Source: Robertkochia sediminum (lineage in GTDB: Bacteria; Bacteroidota; Bacteroidia; Flavobacteriales; Flavobacteriaceae). From it: 64,000 bases of DNA. The stretch is taken from contig NZ_JADMKT010000064.1 in the NCBI RefSeq assembly GCF_016786255.1, positions 145,911 through 209,910 on the forward strand. Direction: 5' to 3'. The notes under the pieces were generated by a model. It was given only the letters and a program-made list of their open reading frames with translations, was not told the origin of the DNA and did not search any database. Shown in pieces: positions 22,858 to 32,222 of this stretch (its first letter is position 1; every line of letters begins with the position of its first letter). Both the position numbers and the translations under genes were made by a program.

Positions 22858-25170
22858 ATGAAAAGAACCAAGTTTCTCTTTGCAGCTATTGCAACAGCCT
22901 CTTTCGGTTTGTTGCAGGCCCAGGAACAGGAACAGGAGGCTACCCCTGAAGGGCACCTCAACAATAACAGATTCCGCCAACTGTACCAGGAGTTTGCTAC
23001 TCCTAACCAGTACAGAACAGGAGCCGGTGCTCCCGGTCATGCATACTACCAGCAACAAGCCGATTATAAAATGGATATTGAGCTGGATGACGAAACCCAG
23101 AAACTTTATGGTAGAGAGGTGATCACCTATACCAATAATTCTCCTGATGTTCTTGAATACCTGTGGCTACAGCTCGACCAGAACATCCGTAAGAAAGATT
23201 CACCTGCATTATTAAAAAATTCGGCTTCTGCCTCTTCTGCAGATATGGCCGGCCGTTTTGCCGACAAATACCTGGGAGAGCCTTTTGACGGAGGTTTCAA
23301 CATCGAAGCTGTTACCGACACCAAAGGGAATCCGCTTACATACACCATCAACCAAACCATGATGCGCGTTGACATCAAGCAACCGCTTCAGCCGGGAGAA
23401 AGCATGTCTTTTGAGATCAAATGGTGGTACAACGTGAACAACCACGTTGTGAACAGAGCCCGTAGTGGTTATGAGCACTTTGAAGAAAATGGGAACAACG
23501 CCTATGTTATTGCCCAGTTCTTCCCAAGAATGGCCGTTTACAACGACGTTGAAGGTTGGCAGAACTATCAGTTCTGGGGGAATGGGGAATTCGCTCTTCC
23601 TTTCGGAAACTACGAAGTGAACATCACCGTACCGGAAGACCATATCATGGAAGCTACCGGTACGCTGCAAAACGCTAAAGACGTACTTACTAAAGAGCAG
23701 TACAAGCGTTTTGAAGCTTCAGCTTCATCTTATGATAAGCCCGTATTTATCGTTACGGAAGAAGAGGCCAGAGTTAATGAAACAGAAAAGGCTTCTAAAA
23801 AGAATACCTGGACCTTCAAGGCCGAGAATGTAAGAGACTTTGCTTTTGCAACTTCCAGAAAATTTATCTGGGAGCGTCAGGCAGTAAAAATGAATAACGG
23901 AAAAACCGTTATGGCCGTTTCTTTGTATCCTAAAGAAGGAAATCCGCTTTGGGAAGAATATTCTACTAAGGCAGTGATCCAGACCTTAAAAACCTATTCG
24001 CGTCATACCTTCGACTACCCCTATCCTAAGGCTGTTTCGGTTCACGCTAAGAATCAGGGAATGGAATACCCAATGATATGCTGGAACTACGGACGTCCTA
24101 ATGCAGAAGGAGAATACAGCGACAGAACCAAGTTCGGAATGATCTCTGTGATCATCCACGAGGTAGGTCACAACTTCTTCCCGATGATCGTTAACTCTGA
24201 CGAGCGTCAGTGGGGATGGATGGACGAAGGTCTTGACACCTTTATGCAGTACCTTGCAGAGCAGGATTTCGGTAAAAACTACCCGGAGTCTATCGACGGA
24301 TACGAAAACTACCCATCGCGAAGAGGAGCACCTAAAAAGATCGTTCCTTACATGAAGGGAGACCAAAACTTTATCTCTCCGATCATGTCGAACCCGGAGA
24401 ACGTATACCAGCTTGGACCTAATGCATATAGCAAGCCGGCAACAGCACTCAACATCCTTCGTGAAACCGTAATGGGGAAAGAGCTGTTTGATCACGCTTT
24501 CAAAACCTATGCGCAGCGCTGGATGTTCAAGCACCCAACTCCTGAAGATTTCTTCCGTACTATGGAAGATGCGTCTGCAGTAGACCTTGATTGGTTCTGG
24601 AGAGGATGGTTCTATTCTACGGAGGTTGTAGATATGGGCGTTAAGAACATTTCTAAACTCGTGGTTACCTCTACGCCTACCCAAAAGATCAAAGAAGCCA
24701 TCGAGCAGAGAGGTTACTCCCTTTCAGATCTGCCTCCAATGGTTTACATGGTAGACGAAAACAGCGAAGAATACGCTAACGAGGTTGCCAAACAAAGTGA
24801 AGCTGAGCGTTTCAAAACGCTTACAGAATACATGATCGACAACTTTGATGCCGAAGCACGTGCCAATATGGAGATCCCTAAGTATTTCTACGAGATTACC
24901 TTTAACAAGCCGGGAGGAATCCCAATGCCGCTTATCGTTGAGTATAACTACAAAGACGGAAGCAAAGACCTCATGAAATACCCGGTACAGATCTGGAGAA
25001 AGAACGATCAGGAGGTTAAGGTAGTGTTGCCATCGAACAAGGAGATCGCAAGTGTGGTAGTTGACCCGAAAGAAGAAACTGCCGACATCAACACCGAAAA
25101 TAACCAATGGCCAAGAAAAGAGGCCGATACCGAATTCGATAAGTTCAAGCAGAAGGTTAAAGGAAAATAA
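22858..25170 (+). CDS. exported M1-family metallopeptidase
   Basis: A 770-residue zinc aminopeptidase-like enzyme. A signal peptide is cleaved after LLQAQ (about 22). An N-terminal beta domain is followed by the catalytic domain with HEVGHNFF and, 18 residues later, the Glu of WMDEGLDTFMQYL (HExxH-X18-E). The GAMEN motif is replaced by NQGMEYPMICW, which carries the equivalent GMEYP. The C-terminal segment after about 640 is charged and lacks the long M1 C-terminal HEAT domain. No T9SS CTD is evident, so it is probably periplasmic. Codon use here is more selective than in the neighbours, hinting at high expression. A near-match -7 (TATTTTTC) lies upstream. Confidence 0.93.
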   Translation: MKRTKFLFAAIATASFGLLQAQEQEQEATPEGHLNNNRFRQLYQEFATPNQYRTGAGAPGHAYYQQQADYKMDIELDDETQKLYGREVITYTNNSPDVLEYLWLQLDQNIRKKDSPALLKNSASASSADMAGRFADKYLGEPFDGGFNIEAVTDTKGNPLTYTINQTMMRVDIKQPLQPGESMSFEIKWWYNVNNHVVNRARSGYEHFEENGNNAYVIAQFFPRMAVYNDVEGWQNYQFWGNGEFALPFGNYEVNITVPEDHIMEATGTLQNAKDVLTKEQYKRFEASASSYDKPVFIVTEEEARVNETEKASKKNTWTFKAENVRDFAFATSRKFIWERQAVKMNNGKTVMAVSLYPKEGNPLWEEYSTKAVIQTLKTYSRHTFDYPYPKAVSVHAKNQGMEYPMICWNYGRPNAEGEYSDRTKFGMISVIIHEVGHNFFPMIVNSDERQWGWMDEGLDTFMQYLAEQDFGKNYPESIDGYENYPSRRGAPKKIVPYMKGDQNFISPIMSNPENVYQLGPNAYSKPATALNILRETVMGKELFDHAFKTYAQRWMFKHPTPEDFFRTMEDASAVDLDWFWRGWFYSTEVVDMGVKNISKLVVTSTPTQKIKEAIEQRGYSLSDLPPMVYMVDENSEEYANEVAKQSEAERFKTLTEYMIDNFDAEARANMEIPKYFYEITFNKPGGIPMPLIVEYNYKDGSKDLMKYPVQIWRKNDQEVKVVLPSNKEIASVVVDPKEETADINTENNQWPRKEADTEFDKFKQKVKGK

Positions 25171-25196
25171 CCTCCAAAACACTTCGCTAAAAATCT

Positions 25197-25228
25197 GCCG
25201 CCTAATTATTTAGGCGGCTTTTTTTTTG
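25197..25228 (+). terminator. terminator after the M1 peptidase gene
   Basis: GCCGCCTAA-TTAT-TTAGGCGGC followed by nine T residues, 27 bp after the stop. Confidence 0.93.
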
Positions 25229-25255
25229 TTAAAAAACTACTAAACCTTTTAAGAG

Positions 25256-25272
25256 TAATAGTAATACTATTA
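25256..25272. promoter_or_regulatory. palindromic operator of the TetR-ABC-HlyD-TolC operon
   Basis: TAATAGTA-A-TACTATTA is a perfect 8-bp-arm palindrome. It overlaps a near-consensus -7 element (TATTTTAG) and ends 24 bp before the TetR ATG. Position and symmetry fit autorepression by the TetR protein encoded next. Confidence 0.6.
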
Positions 25273-25296
25273 TTTTAGCGAGTGTAAATAGTTTAT

Positions 25297-25971
25297 ATGC
25301 AAGGATTATTCTCGAATTTCAAGATCCAGATCAATGAGAACATCTATCTCAAAGATCCGGAATCATCAAAACTTGGAAAGAAGATCATAGATCACAGCAT
25401 CCTGCTAATCGACGAAATAGGCTTCGAGCATTTTACCTTTAAAAAGCTCGCAGACAAGATCGGTTCGACAGAGAGCTCGATCTACCGCTATTTCGAAAAC
25501 AAGCACCAACTGCTGGTATATCTCACCGACTGGTATTGGTCCTGGATGGAATACAAACTGGTTTTCAACACCCACAACATGTCCAATCCGAGCAGCAAGC
25601 TCGAACTCGCCCTGGAGATCGTAACTATGGCGCCTGAAAAAGACGAGAACTTCTCTCATATCAATGAGGTGGTTCTCGGGAGTATTGTGATCTCAGAGTT
25701 TTCCAAATCCTACCTCACCAAGGAGGTCGATCAGGAGAACAAGGAGGGATACTTCGCCACTTTCAAGCGACTGGTAGGCAGGGTAGCCCAATTCATCACA
25801 GAGGTTAATCCGCAATACCCACATCCAAGAAGTCTGGTGTCTACCGTAATACAGGGGGCACTTCATCAACAATACAGCAAGGCACACCTGCCCAGTCTTA
25901 CCGACTTCAACGACAACAAGGAGTTAGTAGATTTTTACAAACAATTGGTTCTAACGCAGATCAACGCATAA
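25297..25971 (+). CDS. TetR/AcrR-family transcriptional regulator
   Basis: A 224-residue regulator. The N-terminal DNA-binding domain (about residues 27-75) contains FEHFTFKKLADKIGSTESSIYRYFENKHQLLVYLTDWYW, a typical TetR helix-turn-helix with YRYF recognition helix. The C-terminal all-helical ligand domain does not resemble a named subgroup. It is the first gene of a four-gene operon (3 bp before the ABC gene) and lies next to a palindromic operator, so it probably represses the export genes and is released by an unknown ligand. Confidence 0.92.
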   Translation: MQGLFSNFKIQINENIYLKDPESSKLGKKIIDHSILLIDEIGFEHFTFKKLADKIGSTESSIYRYFENKHQLLVYLTDWYWSWMEYKLVFNTHNMSNPSSKLELALEIVTMAPEKDENFSHINEVVLGSIVISEFSKSYLTKEVDQENKEGYFATFKRLVGRVAQFITEVNPQYPHPRSLVSTVIQGALHQQYSKAHLPSLTDFNDNKELVDFYKQLVLTQINA

Positions 25972-25974
25972 CTT

Positions 25975-27660
25975 ATGGAAAACACGAAAAAGATCATCAC
26001 ATCCTGGCAGCGATTTATCAATATGCTCAGCCTGGATAAAAAAGACATTTACCAGATCGCGTACTACGCCGTGTTCGCAGGTCTGGTGAGTCTTACCCTA
26101 CCGCTGGGAATTCAGGCCATCATAAACCTTATCCAGGCTGCACAGCCCTCTACGAGTTGGGTGGTTCTCGTGGTATTGGTCACTCTGGGAGTAGCCTTTA
26201 CCGGTATCCTTCAACTTATGCAGCTACGCATCATAGAAAATATCCAGCAAAAGATCTTTACCCGGTCGGCCTTCGAATTCTCCTACCGCTTCCCAAAGAT
26301 CAAAATGAGCGAGCTGGACGACTATTATCCGCCGGAGCTGGCCAATCGTTTTTTTGATACCCTTACCATTCAAAAAACCTTATCGAAACTCCTCGTGGAC
26401 ATCCCGGCAGCATTCTTGCAGATCATTTTCGGATTGGTTCTGCTGTCCTTTTACCACCCGTTCTTTATCGCCTATGGCATTCTGCTCATTGTGTTGATCT
26501 ACATCGTATTTAAATTCACATACAGCAAGGGGCTAAGTACGAGTCTGGAAGAATCTAAATACAAATACAAGATCGCCCACTGGATACAGGAGATCGCCCG
26601 TTCTATCGTAAGTTTCAAACTTTCAGGAAAAACCTCTCTGGCCATGCAAAAAAGCGACTCCCTGGTCAATGATTACCTCGATGCTCGCGAGAGTCACTTC
26701 CGCATACTCATCGTACAGTTCATCCAAATGATCGGCTTTAAGGTACTGGTAACCGCAGGACTCCTGGTGGTTGGTGGTTTACTGGTACTCAACCAACAAA
26801 TGAACATCGGTCAGTTCGTAGCGGCAGAGATCATCATCCTTTTAGTGATCACCTCTGTAGAGAAACTCATTCTGGGGCTGGAACCTTTTTACGATATGCT
26901 TACTTCTCTTGAAAAACTGGGGCAAGCTGTAGATAAGGAATTGGAACAACAGGAAGGAGAGCTTGAGCTTGACGAGACCAAAGATGATCTTTACATTAGC
27001 CTCGAGGAGGTAGCCTATCATCAGCCTACCAGCAAAAAGAATATTATCAAGGATATTAACCTGGTCATTAATCCACGTGACCTCATCCTTGTGCGAGGGG
27101 CCAACGGATCGGGTAAATCGACCCTCCTCAAGGTCATCGCCGGATTGTTCGAACCTACAGAGGGCAATATGTTCATCAACAATCACAACGGCAGGGTTAT
27201 TCGCCCCAATGCCTACAGAGCGCTTTTGGGGCATGCCATCACTGAAGAATCGCCTTTTGAGGGCACCATTCTGGAAAACCTCACCTTTGGCGACACCTCC
27301 CTTACCACCAAAGACATTGACTGGGCAATTGAGATGGCAGGCCTCAGAGAGTTCGTAAAAGCCCAACCTAACGGCCTCAATACGATCTTAAAACCCGAAG
27401 GTTGGCAAATGTCGCATACAATCATGAAAAAGATCGTACTGGCAAGGAGTATTATCAGAAAACCGAAACTCCTGATCCTTTCAGATCCGCTCAATCAGTT
27501 CGACGCCAGCGAAAAGGAACGACTTATCTCCGCATTAACCGCCCCAGAGCGTCCGTGGGCTATTATCGTAGAAAGTAACGATCCGCGTTGGGCAGCAAAT
27601 TGCGGTCGCATCATTACTATGGAAAACGGAAAGATCATCAACATCAAAGAACAATCATAA
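25975..27660 (+). CDS. ABC exporter with degenerate ATPase motifs
   Basis: A 561-residue half-transporter: six-helix membrane domain (about residues 20-310) and a nucleotide-binding domain (about 335-561), no N-terminal peptidase domain. Walker A is intact (GANGSGKST, 375-383). The other motifs are not: LSGGQ is MSHTI (479-483), Walker B reads LLILSDP (499-505), so the Mg-binding Asp is Ser503 and the catalytic Glu is Asp504, and the H-loop His aligns with N534 in VESND. The Q-loop region has no Gln (LLGHAITEES). The D-loop Asp is kept (NQFD). It is in an operon with HlyD and TolC genes (stop and start share an A), so it is the inner-membrane part of a type I-like export system. Whether it hydrolyses ATP is doubtful. 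Confidence 0.9.
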   Translation: MENTKKIITSWQRFINMLSLDKKDIYQIAYYAVFAGLVSLTLPLGIQAIINLIQAAQPSTSWVVLVVLVTLGVAFTGILQLMQLRIIENIQQKIFTRSAFEFSYRFPKIKMSELDDYYPPELANRFFDTLTIQKTLSKLLVDIPAAFLQIIFGLVLLSFYHPFFIAYGILLIVLIYIVFKFTYSKGLSTSLEESKYKYKIAHWIQEIARSIVSFKLSGKTSLAMQKSDSLVNDYLDARESHFRILIVQFIQMIGFKVLVTAGLLVVGGLLVLNQQMNIGQFVAAEIIILLVITSVEKLILGLEPFYDMLTSLEKLGQAVDKELEQQEGELELDETKDDLYISLEEVAYHQPTSKKNIIKDINLVINPRDLILVRGANGSGKSTLLKVIAGLFEPTEGNMFINNHNGRVIRPNAYRALLGHAITEESPFEGTILENLTFGDTSLTTKDIDWAIEMAGLREFVKAQPNGLNTILKPEGWQMSHTIMKKIVLARSIIRKPKLLILSDPLNQFDASEKERLISALTAPERPWAIIVESNDPRWAANCGRIITMENGKIINIKEQS

Positions 27661-29018
27661 TGCTGAACATATCTACAAATCGTGTGAATAAAAAGGTCGA
27701 TATAACCACGACCCGCTCCGGAAAGAAGGTATTCTTCAGAGAGCACCACAAAACCTTTAGCCGGTTGTTAGGAATATTCCTCCTGATCATGTTGGCCGTT
27801 ATGTTCCTTCCATGGACTCAGAACGTTCGGGGAGAGGGCTACGTGACCACCTTAACCCCGGGACAGCGTCCGCAAACGGTTCATGCCATTATCCCCGGTC
27901 GGGTGGAAAAATGGTATGTGAGAGAAGGACAGCATGTAAAAAAGGGCGACACCATTGCCTTCCTTTCAGAGATCAAGGATTCCTACTTTGACCCCACCCT
28001 GCTTCAACGTACCGAAGCACGACTAAACGCCAAAAAGCAAAGCGTGGCTTCTTATGGAGGTAAGATCAAGGCTTTAGACATACAGATCGATAATCTAAGG
28101 AACGAGTTGGACCTGAAGACCCAACAGTTGCGCAATAAACTCATCCAGGCCAACCTTAAGGTGGTGAGTGACAGCATCGACCTGGAGGCTGCAAAGACCA
28201 ACCTCACTATTGCCGAGAGACAATACAACCGGGCCAACATCCTTAACCAGGAAGGTCTAAAAGCACTGCAGGAGGTTGAAGATAAAAAAATGAAACTCCA
28301 GGAGGCACAGGCCAAAAAGATCTCTCTGGAGAACAAACTGCTTTCCAGTAAAAACGAAGTACTCAATACCGAGATCGAACAAGGTCGTATCCTCGCCGAA
28401 TACGGCGAGAAGATCTCCAAGGCCGAAAGCGATAAGTTTTCAGCAATGAGCATGCAATTCGAAGGGGAAGGCGAAGTGAACAAACTCGCGAACCAGTACA
28501 CCAACTACGAGGTACGAAGGTCATTTAACTATGTCACAGCCCCTCAGAGCGGCTTTATAAATAAGGCTCTCACATCCGGACTGGGAGAAACCGTAAAAGA
28601 AGGCGACCCCCTTGTGAGCATCATGCCCTCTGATATAGAGATCGCTGTAGAAACATTTATTTCCCCCATCGATCTTCCCCTTATCCACAAAGGTGAGAAA
28701 GTGCGTATTCAGTTCGATGGATGGCCGGTGATCATCTTCTCCGGATGGCCAAACCTATCTTTCGGAACCTTTGGAGGTACCGTAGTGGCTATAGAGAACT
28801 ATATTAGCACCAACGGAAAATACCGTATCCTGATCGCCCCGGACCCGGAAGACCACCCATGGCCCGAAGAGATCCGCGCAGGATCTGGAGCCCAGACCAT
28901 TGCCCTGCTCGAAGATGTACCGATCTGGTTTGAGTTATGGCGACAGTTAAACGGATTCCCTCCGAATTACTATCAACCCCAACAGCAAGATGGGGATAAA
29001 GCAATGAAAAAGAAATAA
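27660..29018 (+). CDS. HlyD-family periplasmic adaptor
   Basis: A 452-residue membrane fusion protein linking the ABC protein to the TolC-like channel. It has an N-terminal cytoplasmic tail, one transmembrane helix (about residues 37-55), a biotinyl-lipoyl-like half (IIPGRVEKWYVREGQHVKKGDTIAFLSE), a long coiled coil (about 110-290, with repeated Leu/Asn/Lys heptads), the second lipoyl half (VTAPQSGFINKAL) and a beta-barrel domain. The C-terminal Trp/Pro-rich part (FELWRQLNGFPPNYY) is unusual. ATG at 27660 overlaps the ABC stop by one base (TAATG), and TolC starts 1 bp after its stop: tight coupling of all three. Confidence 0.92.
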   Translation: MLNISTNRVNKKVDITTTRSGKKVFFREHHKTFSRLLGIFLLIMLAVMFLPWTQNVRGEGYVTTLTPGQRPQTVHAIIPGRVEKWYVREGQHVKKGDTIAFLSEIKDSYFDPTLLQRTEARLNAKKQSVASYGGKIKALDIQIDNLRNELDLKTQQLRNKLIQANLKVVSDSIDLEAAKTNLTIAERQYNRANILNQEGLKALQEVEDKKMKLQEAQAKKISLENKLLSSKNEVLNTEIEQGRILAEYGEKISKAESDKFSAMSMQFEGEGEVNKLANQYTNYEVRRSFNYVTAPQSGFINKALTSGLGETVKEGDPLVSIMPSDIEIAVETFISPIDLPLIHKGEKVRIQFDGWPVIIFSGWPNLSFGTFGGTVVAIENYISTNGKYRILIAPDPEDHPWPEEIRAGSGAQTIALLEDVPIWFELWRQLNGFPPNYYQPQQQDGDKAMKKK

Positions 29019-29019
29019 T

Positions 29020-30414
29020 ATGACCGGAAGGATTATCATAGCGCTATTTCTACTGCTCTCCCTGAAGGCCTACCCTCAGCAAAACGACAGTATCTTTGAC
29101 TTGAACGAGTTTCTCGGTTTTGTCAAGAAGAATCACCCCGTTGCTGCACAGGCCAACCTGAAGATCAATACCGCACAGGCCAACCTGCTAAAAGCCCGTG
29201 GCGGATTTGATCCTAAGATCGCGGTAGATTACGATCGTAAGGACTTTAAAGACACCGAGTATTACGATCTACTCTACGGTACTTTTAAGATCCCTACCTG
29301 GTTCGGGATCGAACTGCAGGCAGGGTATGAGCTCAACGATGGAAATTTTTTAAATCCGCAGAACGTTGTGCCTGAAGACGGACTCTACAGTGCGGGGATC
29401 TCTGTTCCCATAGGTCAGGGGCTGTTTATTAACGAGCGTATGGCCACCCTGAAGCAGGCAAAGATCTTTACAGAGCTCAATGCCGCCGAAAGAGAACTCC
29501 AGATCAACCAATTGCTCTACGAATCTATCGTAGCCTACATGGACTGGTTTCGCGCCTATCGGGAGTATGAGCTCTACAGTGAGTTCCTCGAAAACGCCGA
29601 TTACCGCTTGCGAAACCTGAAACGCCAGATCGAAGAGGGCGACAAAGCCCCCATTGACAGTATTGAGCTGGGTATCACCGTTCAAAACCGAAGGATCAAT
29701 CTTAGAAATGCAGAACTATCGCTCCTGCGCTCCCGATTAGCCCTTTCTAACTTTCTATGGGATGAGGCTTATATACCCCTGGAGATCGCTCAGAGCATAC
29801 GTCCTGCACCAAACACCCTTGAAACCCTTAGCGCGATCATTGCCAGAAATGGCGCTGAGATCACTAATTTCGACGTGGCCGCTCACCCAAAGATCAGGGC
29901 CATGCGCTCTAAGATCGAAACCCTGGAAGTAGACCGAAGACTGAAGGCAGAAATGCTAAAGCCTGAACTCAACCTCAATTACAATTTCATCACCAGTGAT
30001 GCAGAACAGGTGAACACCATTAACACCGGAGATTACAAGTTCGGACTGGAATTCAGCTTCCCGATATTTCTTCGGAAAGAGCGGGGTGCCCTGCAAATGA
30101 GCAAGTTCAAGATCCAGGATGCCAATTACGCCTTTGAACAGGAAAGCCTTACCCTTAAGAACAAGGTAATCGCTTCACTGGCCAAGGTTGACAACTACGT
30201 ACAACAGCGCGATCAGGTAAATCGGGTGACCACCGATTACGAAGCCCTTTTACAGGCCGAAGAGCGCAAATTCAGCTTCGGAGAGAGCTCTGTGTTTTTA
30301 CTCAACTCACGGGAGCGCAGCCTGCTGCAAGCCCGTCTTAAACAGATCGAACTCAACTACAAACTGGCCGAAGCTCAGGCCGAGCTTATCAGGACTATCG
30401 TGCTGGATCCTTAA
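29020..30414 (+). CDS. TolC-family outer membrane channel protein
   Basis: A 464-residue outer membrane efflux protein. A signal peptide (MTGRIIIALFLLLSLKAYPQ) is followed by two repeats of long helices and short barrel strands (OEP domains), visible as NLKINTAQANLLKARGGFDPKIAVDYD in the first half and the corresponding LKAEMLKPELNLNYNF in the second. It would form the outer-membrane duct of the system built with the preceding ABC and HlyD proteins. It is the last gene of the operon; the stop is followed by the map promoter. Confidence 0.93.
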   Translation: MTGRIIIALFLLLSLKAYPQQNDSIFDLNEFLGFVKKNHPVAAQANLKINTAQANLLKARGGFDPKIAVDYDRKDFKDTEYYDLLYGTFKIPTWFGIELQAGYELNDGNFLNPQNVVPEDGLYSAGISVPIGQGLFINERMATLKQAKIFTELNAAERELQINQLLYESIVAYMDWFRAYREYELYSEFLENADYRLRNLKRQIEEGDKAPIDSIELGITVQNRRINLRNAELSLLRSRLALSNFLWDEAYIPLEIAQSIRPAPNTLETLSAIIARNGAEITNFDVAAHPKIRAMRSKIETLEVDRRLKAEMLKPELNLNYNFITSDAEQVNTINTGDYKFGLEFSFPIFLRKERGALQMSKFKIQDANYAFEQESLTLKNKVIASLAKVDNYVQQRDQVNRVTTDYEALLQAEERKFSFGESSVFLLNSRERSLLQARLKQIELNYKLAEAQAELIRTIVLDP

Positions 30415-30439
30415 CCCTGAATTTCTAAAAAATATACCC

Positions 30440-30447
30440 TATTTTTG
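30440..30447 (+). promoter_or_regulatory. -7 element for map
   Basis: TATTTTTG, full TAnnTTTG match about 58 nt before the map ATG at 30506, giving the gene its own promoter after the export operon. Confidence 0.55.
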
Positions 30448-30505
30448 CACACCTGTACCAAGGTATATTTACAAGTTGAAATTCAGTTTATCAAACATAT
30501 TTAAG

Positions 30506-31321
30506 ATGGTTAAGATCAAGACACCCGAAGAAATCGAATTGATGAGACAAAGCGCCCTCGTGGTTTCCAAGACCCTGGGAATGCTGGCAGGAGAACTTAA
30601 ACCGGGTGTTACCACCAACCATCTGGACAAACTTGCTGAGGCCTTTATCAGAGACCAGGGGGCAGAACCCGGATTCCTCGGGCTATACGACTGTCCTTCT
30701 ACCCTGCTCACCAGCGTTAATGAAGCCGTAGTACACGGGTTACCAACAGACAAACCCCTGGAAGAAGGCGATGTGGTATCTATAGACTGTGGTGCCCTTA
30801 TGAACGGATTTTATGGCGATCACGCTTACACCTTCGAGATCGGGGAAGTAGACCCGGAAACCAAAAAACTCCTCGAGGTGACCAAGAGATCCCTCTATAT
30901 CGGAATTCGTGAATTCAAGAACGGAAATCGCGTTGGCGATGTAGGTTTTGCTATTCAAAACTACTGTGAGAGTCACGGGTACGGAGTTGTGCGAGAACTT
31001 GTAGGTCATGGCATTGGAAAAAAGATGCACGAAGATCCCGAAATGCCGAACTACGGAAAACGCGGCCGCGGTAAGAAATTCCAGGAAGGTATGGTCGTAG
31101 CCATAGAGCCTATGATCAATATGGGGACCCATCGCATCAAGCAGCTTCGTGACGGATGGACCATCGTAACCGCCGACGGAAAGCCAAGTGCTCACTTTGA
31201 ACACGACGTAGCCCTGATCAATGGTAAACCGGAGATCCTTTCCACCTTTAAGTACATCTATGACGTTCTGGGTATCCAAAGCGACGAGGAAGACGAGTTC
31301 AAGCAGACCGTGAAAGCATAA
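30506..31321 (+). CDS. map: type I methionine aminopeptidase
   Basis: Removes N-terminal Met from new proteins. 271 residues, pita-bread fold. Metal ligands are visible: Asp in SIDCGALMNGFYGDHA (two Asps), His in GHGIGKKMHEDPEMPNY, Glu in VAIEPMINMG and the last Glu in SAHFEHDVAL. The NEAVVHGLP motif is standard. The C-terminal tail is acidic (SDEEDEFKQTVKA). An upstream TTG at 30476 is open, but ATG at 30506 (MVKIKTPEEIELM) gives the family start. It precedes the methyltransferase gene by 14 bp. Confidence 0.95.
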   Translation: MVKIKTPEEIELMRQSALVVSKTLGMLAGELKPGVTTNHLDKLAEAFIRDQGAEPGFLGLYDCPSTLLTSVNEAVVHGLPTDKPLEEGDVVSIDCGALMNGFYGDHAYTFEIGEVDPETKKLLEVTKRSLYIGIREFKNGNRVGDVGFAIQNYCESHGYGVVRELVGHGIGKKMHEDPEMPNYGKRGRGKKFQEGMVVAIEPMINMGTHRIKQLRDGWTIVTADGKPSAHFEHDVALINGKPEILSTFKYIYDVLGIQSDEEDEFKQTVKA

Positions 31322-31335
31322 CCCTATTCTTTCTT

Positions 31336-32100
31336 TTGAAAAAACTATTCAAATACGTCCTTAATACCGTACCCCGCCCCCTGCTTATCCGTTTAAGTTA
31401 TGTGGTGAAGCCGGTGGTGGCTATGTATTACAGTGGCGATCGCTACACAGATCCTATTGACCAGAAAAGCTACCGAAGCTTTCTCCCATACGGATACGGC
31501 AAGCAGCGGGACAATGTACTAGCTCCCGGCACCCTTTCGCTCGAAAGGCACCGCTTGCTTTGGCTTTTCCTGAAGGAGAAGACCAATTTTTTCTCTGCAC
31601 CCTTAAAGGTGTTGCATTTTGCTCCCGAACAGGCGTTCTATAAACGCTTTCGCCAACTGGAAAACCTGGAGTACACCACTACCGACCTCAATTCACCGCT
31701 GGCCGATGTGAAAGCCGATATCTGCGACCTGCCCTTTGAAGACAACAGCTTTGATGTGATCTTATGCAATCACGTACTCGAGCACATCCCAAACGATAAG
31801 AAAGCGATGCAGGAGCTCTACCGCATCATGAAACCCGGTGGCTGGGGCGTATTTCAGATCCCCCAGGAACTGGACAGGGAAATCACCTTTGAAGACGACA
31901 GCATTACCGATAGAGAAGAAAGAGCACGCATCTTTGGTCAATACGACCATGTGCGTATCTACGGGAGGGACTATTTTGACAAGCTCCGAAGCATCGGGTT
32001 CAGGGTCGAAGAAGAACAAATGGCCGCGCTTATGCCAAAAGAAAAGGCCGATACGTACCGCATCGACCCAAAAGAGATCATTCCTGTGGTAAGGAAGTAA
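31336..32100 (+). CDS. class I SAM-dependent methyltransferase
   Basis: A 254-residue methyltransferase starting at TTG (TTGAAAAAACTATTC, read MKKLFKYVLNTV), 14 bp after the map stop, so probably in the same transcript. Motif I is degenerate (VLHFAPEQAFYKRF in place of a glycine-rich loop), motif II TTTDLNSPLADVKADI and CDLPFEDNSFDVILCNHVLEHI are clear, and LYRIMKPGGWGVFQI is motif III. Resembles the Methyltransf_11 group in polysaccharide or lipid modification, but substrate is unknown. Confidence 0.85.
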   Translation: MKKLFKYVLNTVPRPLLIRLSYVVKPVVAMYYSGDRYTDPIDQKSYRSFLPYGYGKQRDNVLAPGTLSLERHRLLWLFLKEKTNFFSAPLKVLHFAPEQAFYKRFRQLENLEYTTTDLNSPLADVKADICDLPFEDNSFDVILCNHVLEHIPNDKKAMQELYRIMKPGGWGVFQIPQELDREITFEDDSITDREERARIFGQYDHVRIYGRDYFDKLRSIGFRVEEEQMAALMPKEKADTYRIDPKEIIPVVRK

Positions 32101-32222
32101 GCCTTATTTCTTCAAGCGAAGTAACCTTTATTTACTCCTAAAATAGCAGCAAACCTTATCCCCCGAAGCAAAACTTACTACTTAGGCAGTGGTCGACGTT
32201 AGTCGTAAGGTCGCAGCAAGCC

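Noticed and set aside
23986..24684. 232-codon minus-strand open frame within the M1 peptidase gene
   Set aside because: Antisense shadow; Arg- and Cys-rich composition that is not protein-like.
25975..27660. ABC gene as a pseudogene
   Set aside because: Full-length, in frame, with an intact Walker A and tightly coupled neighbours; the changed motifs look evolved rather than decayed.
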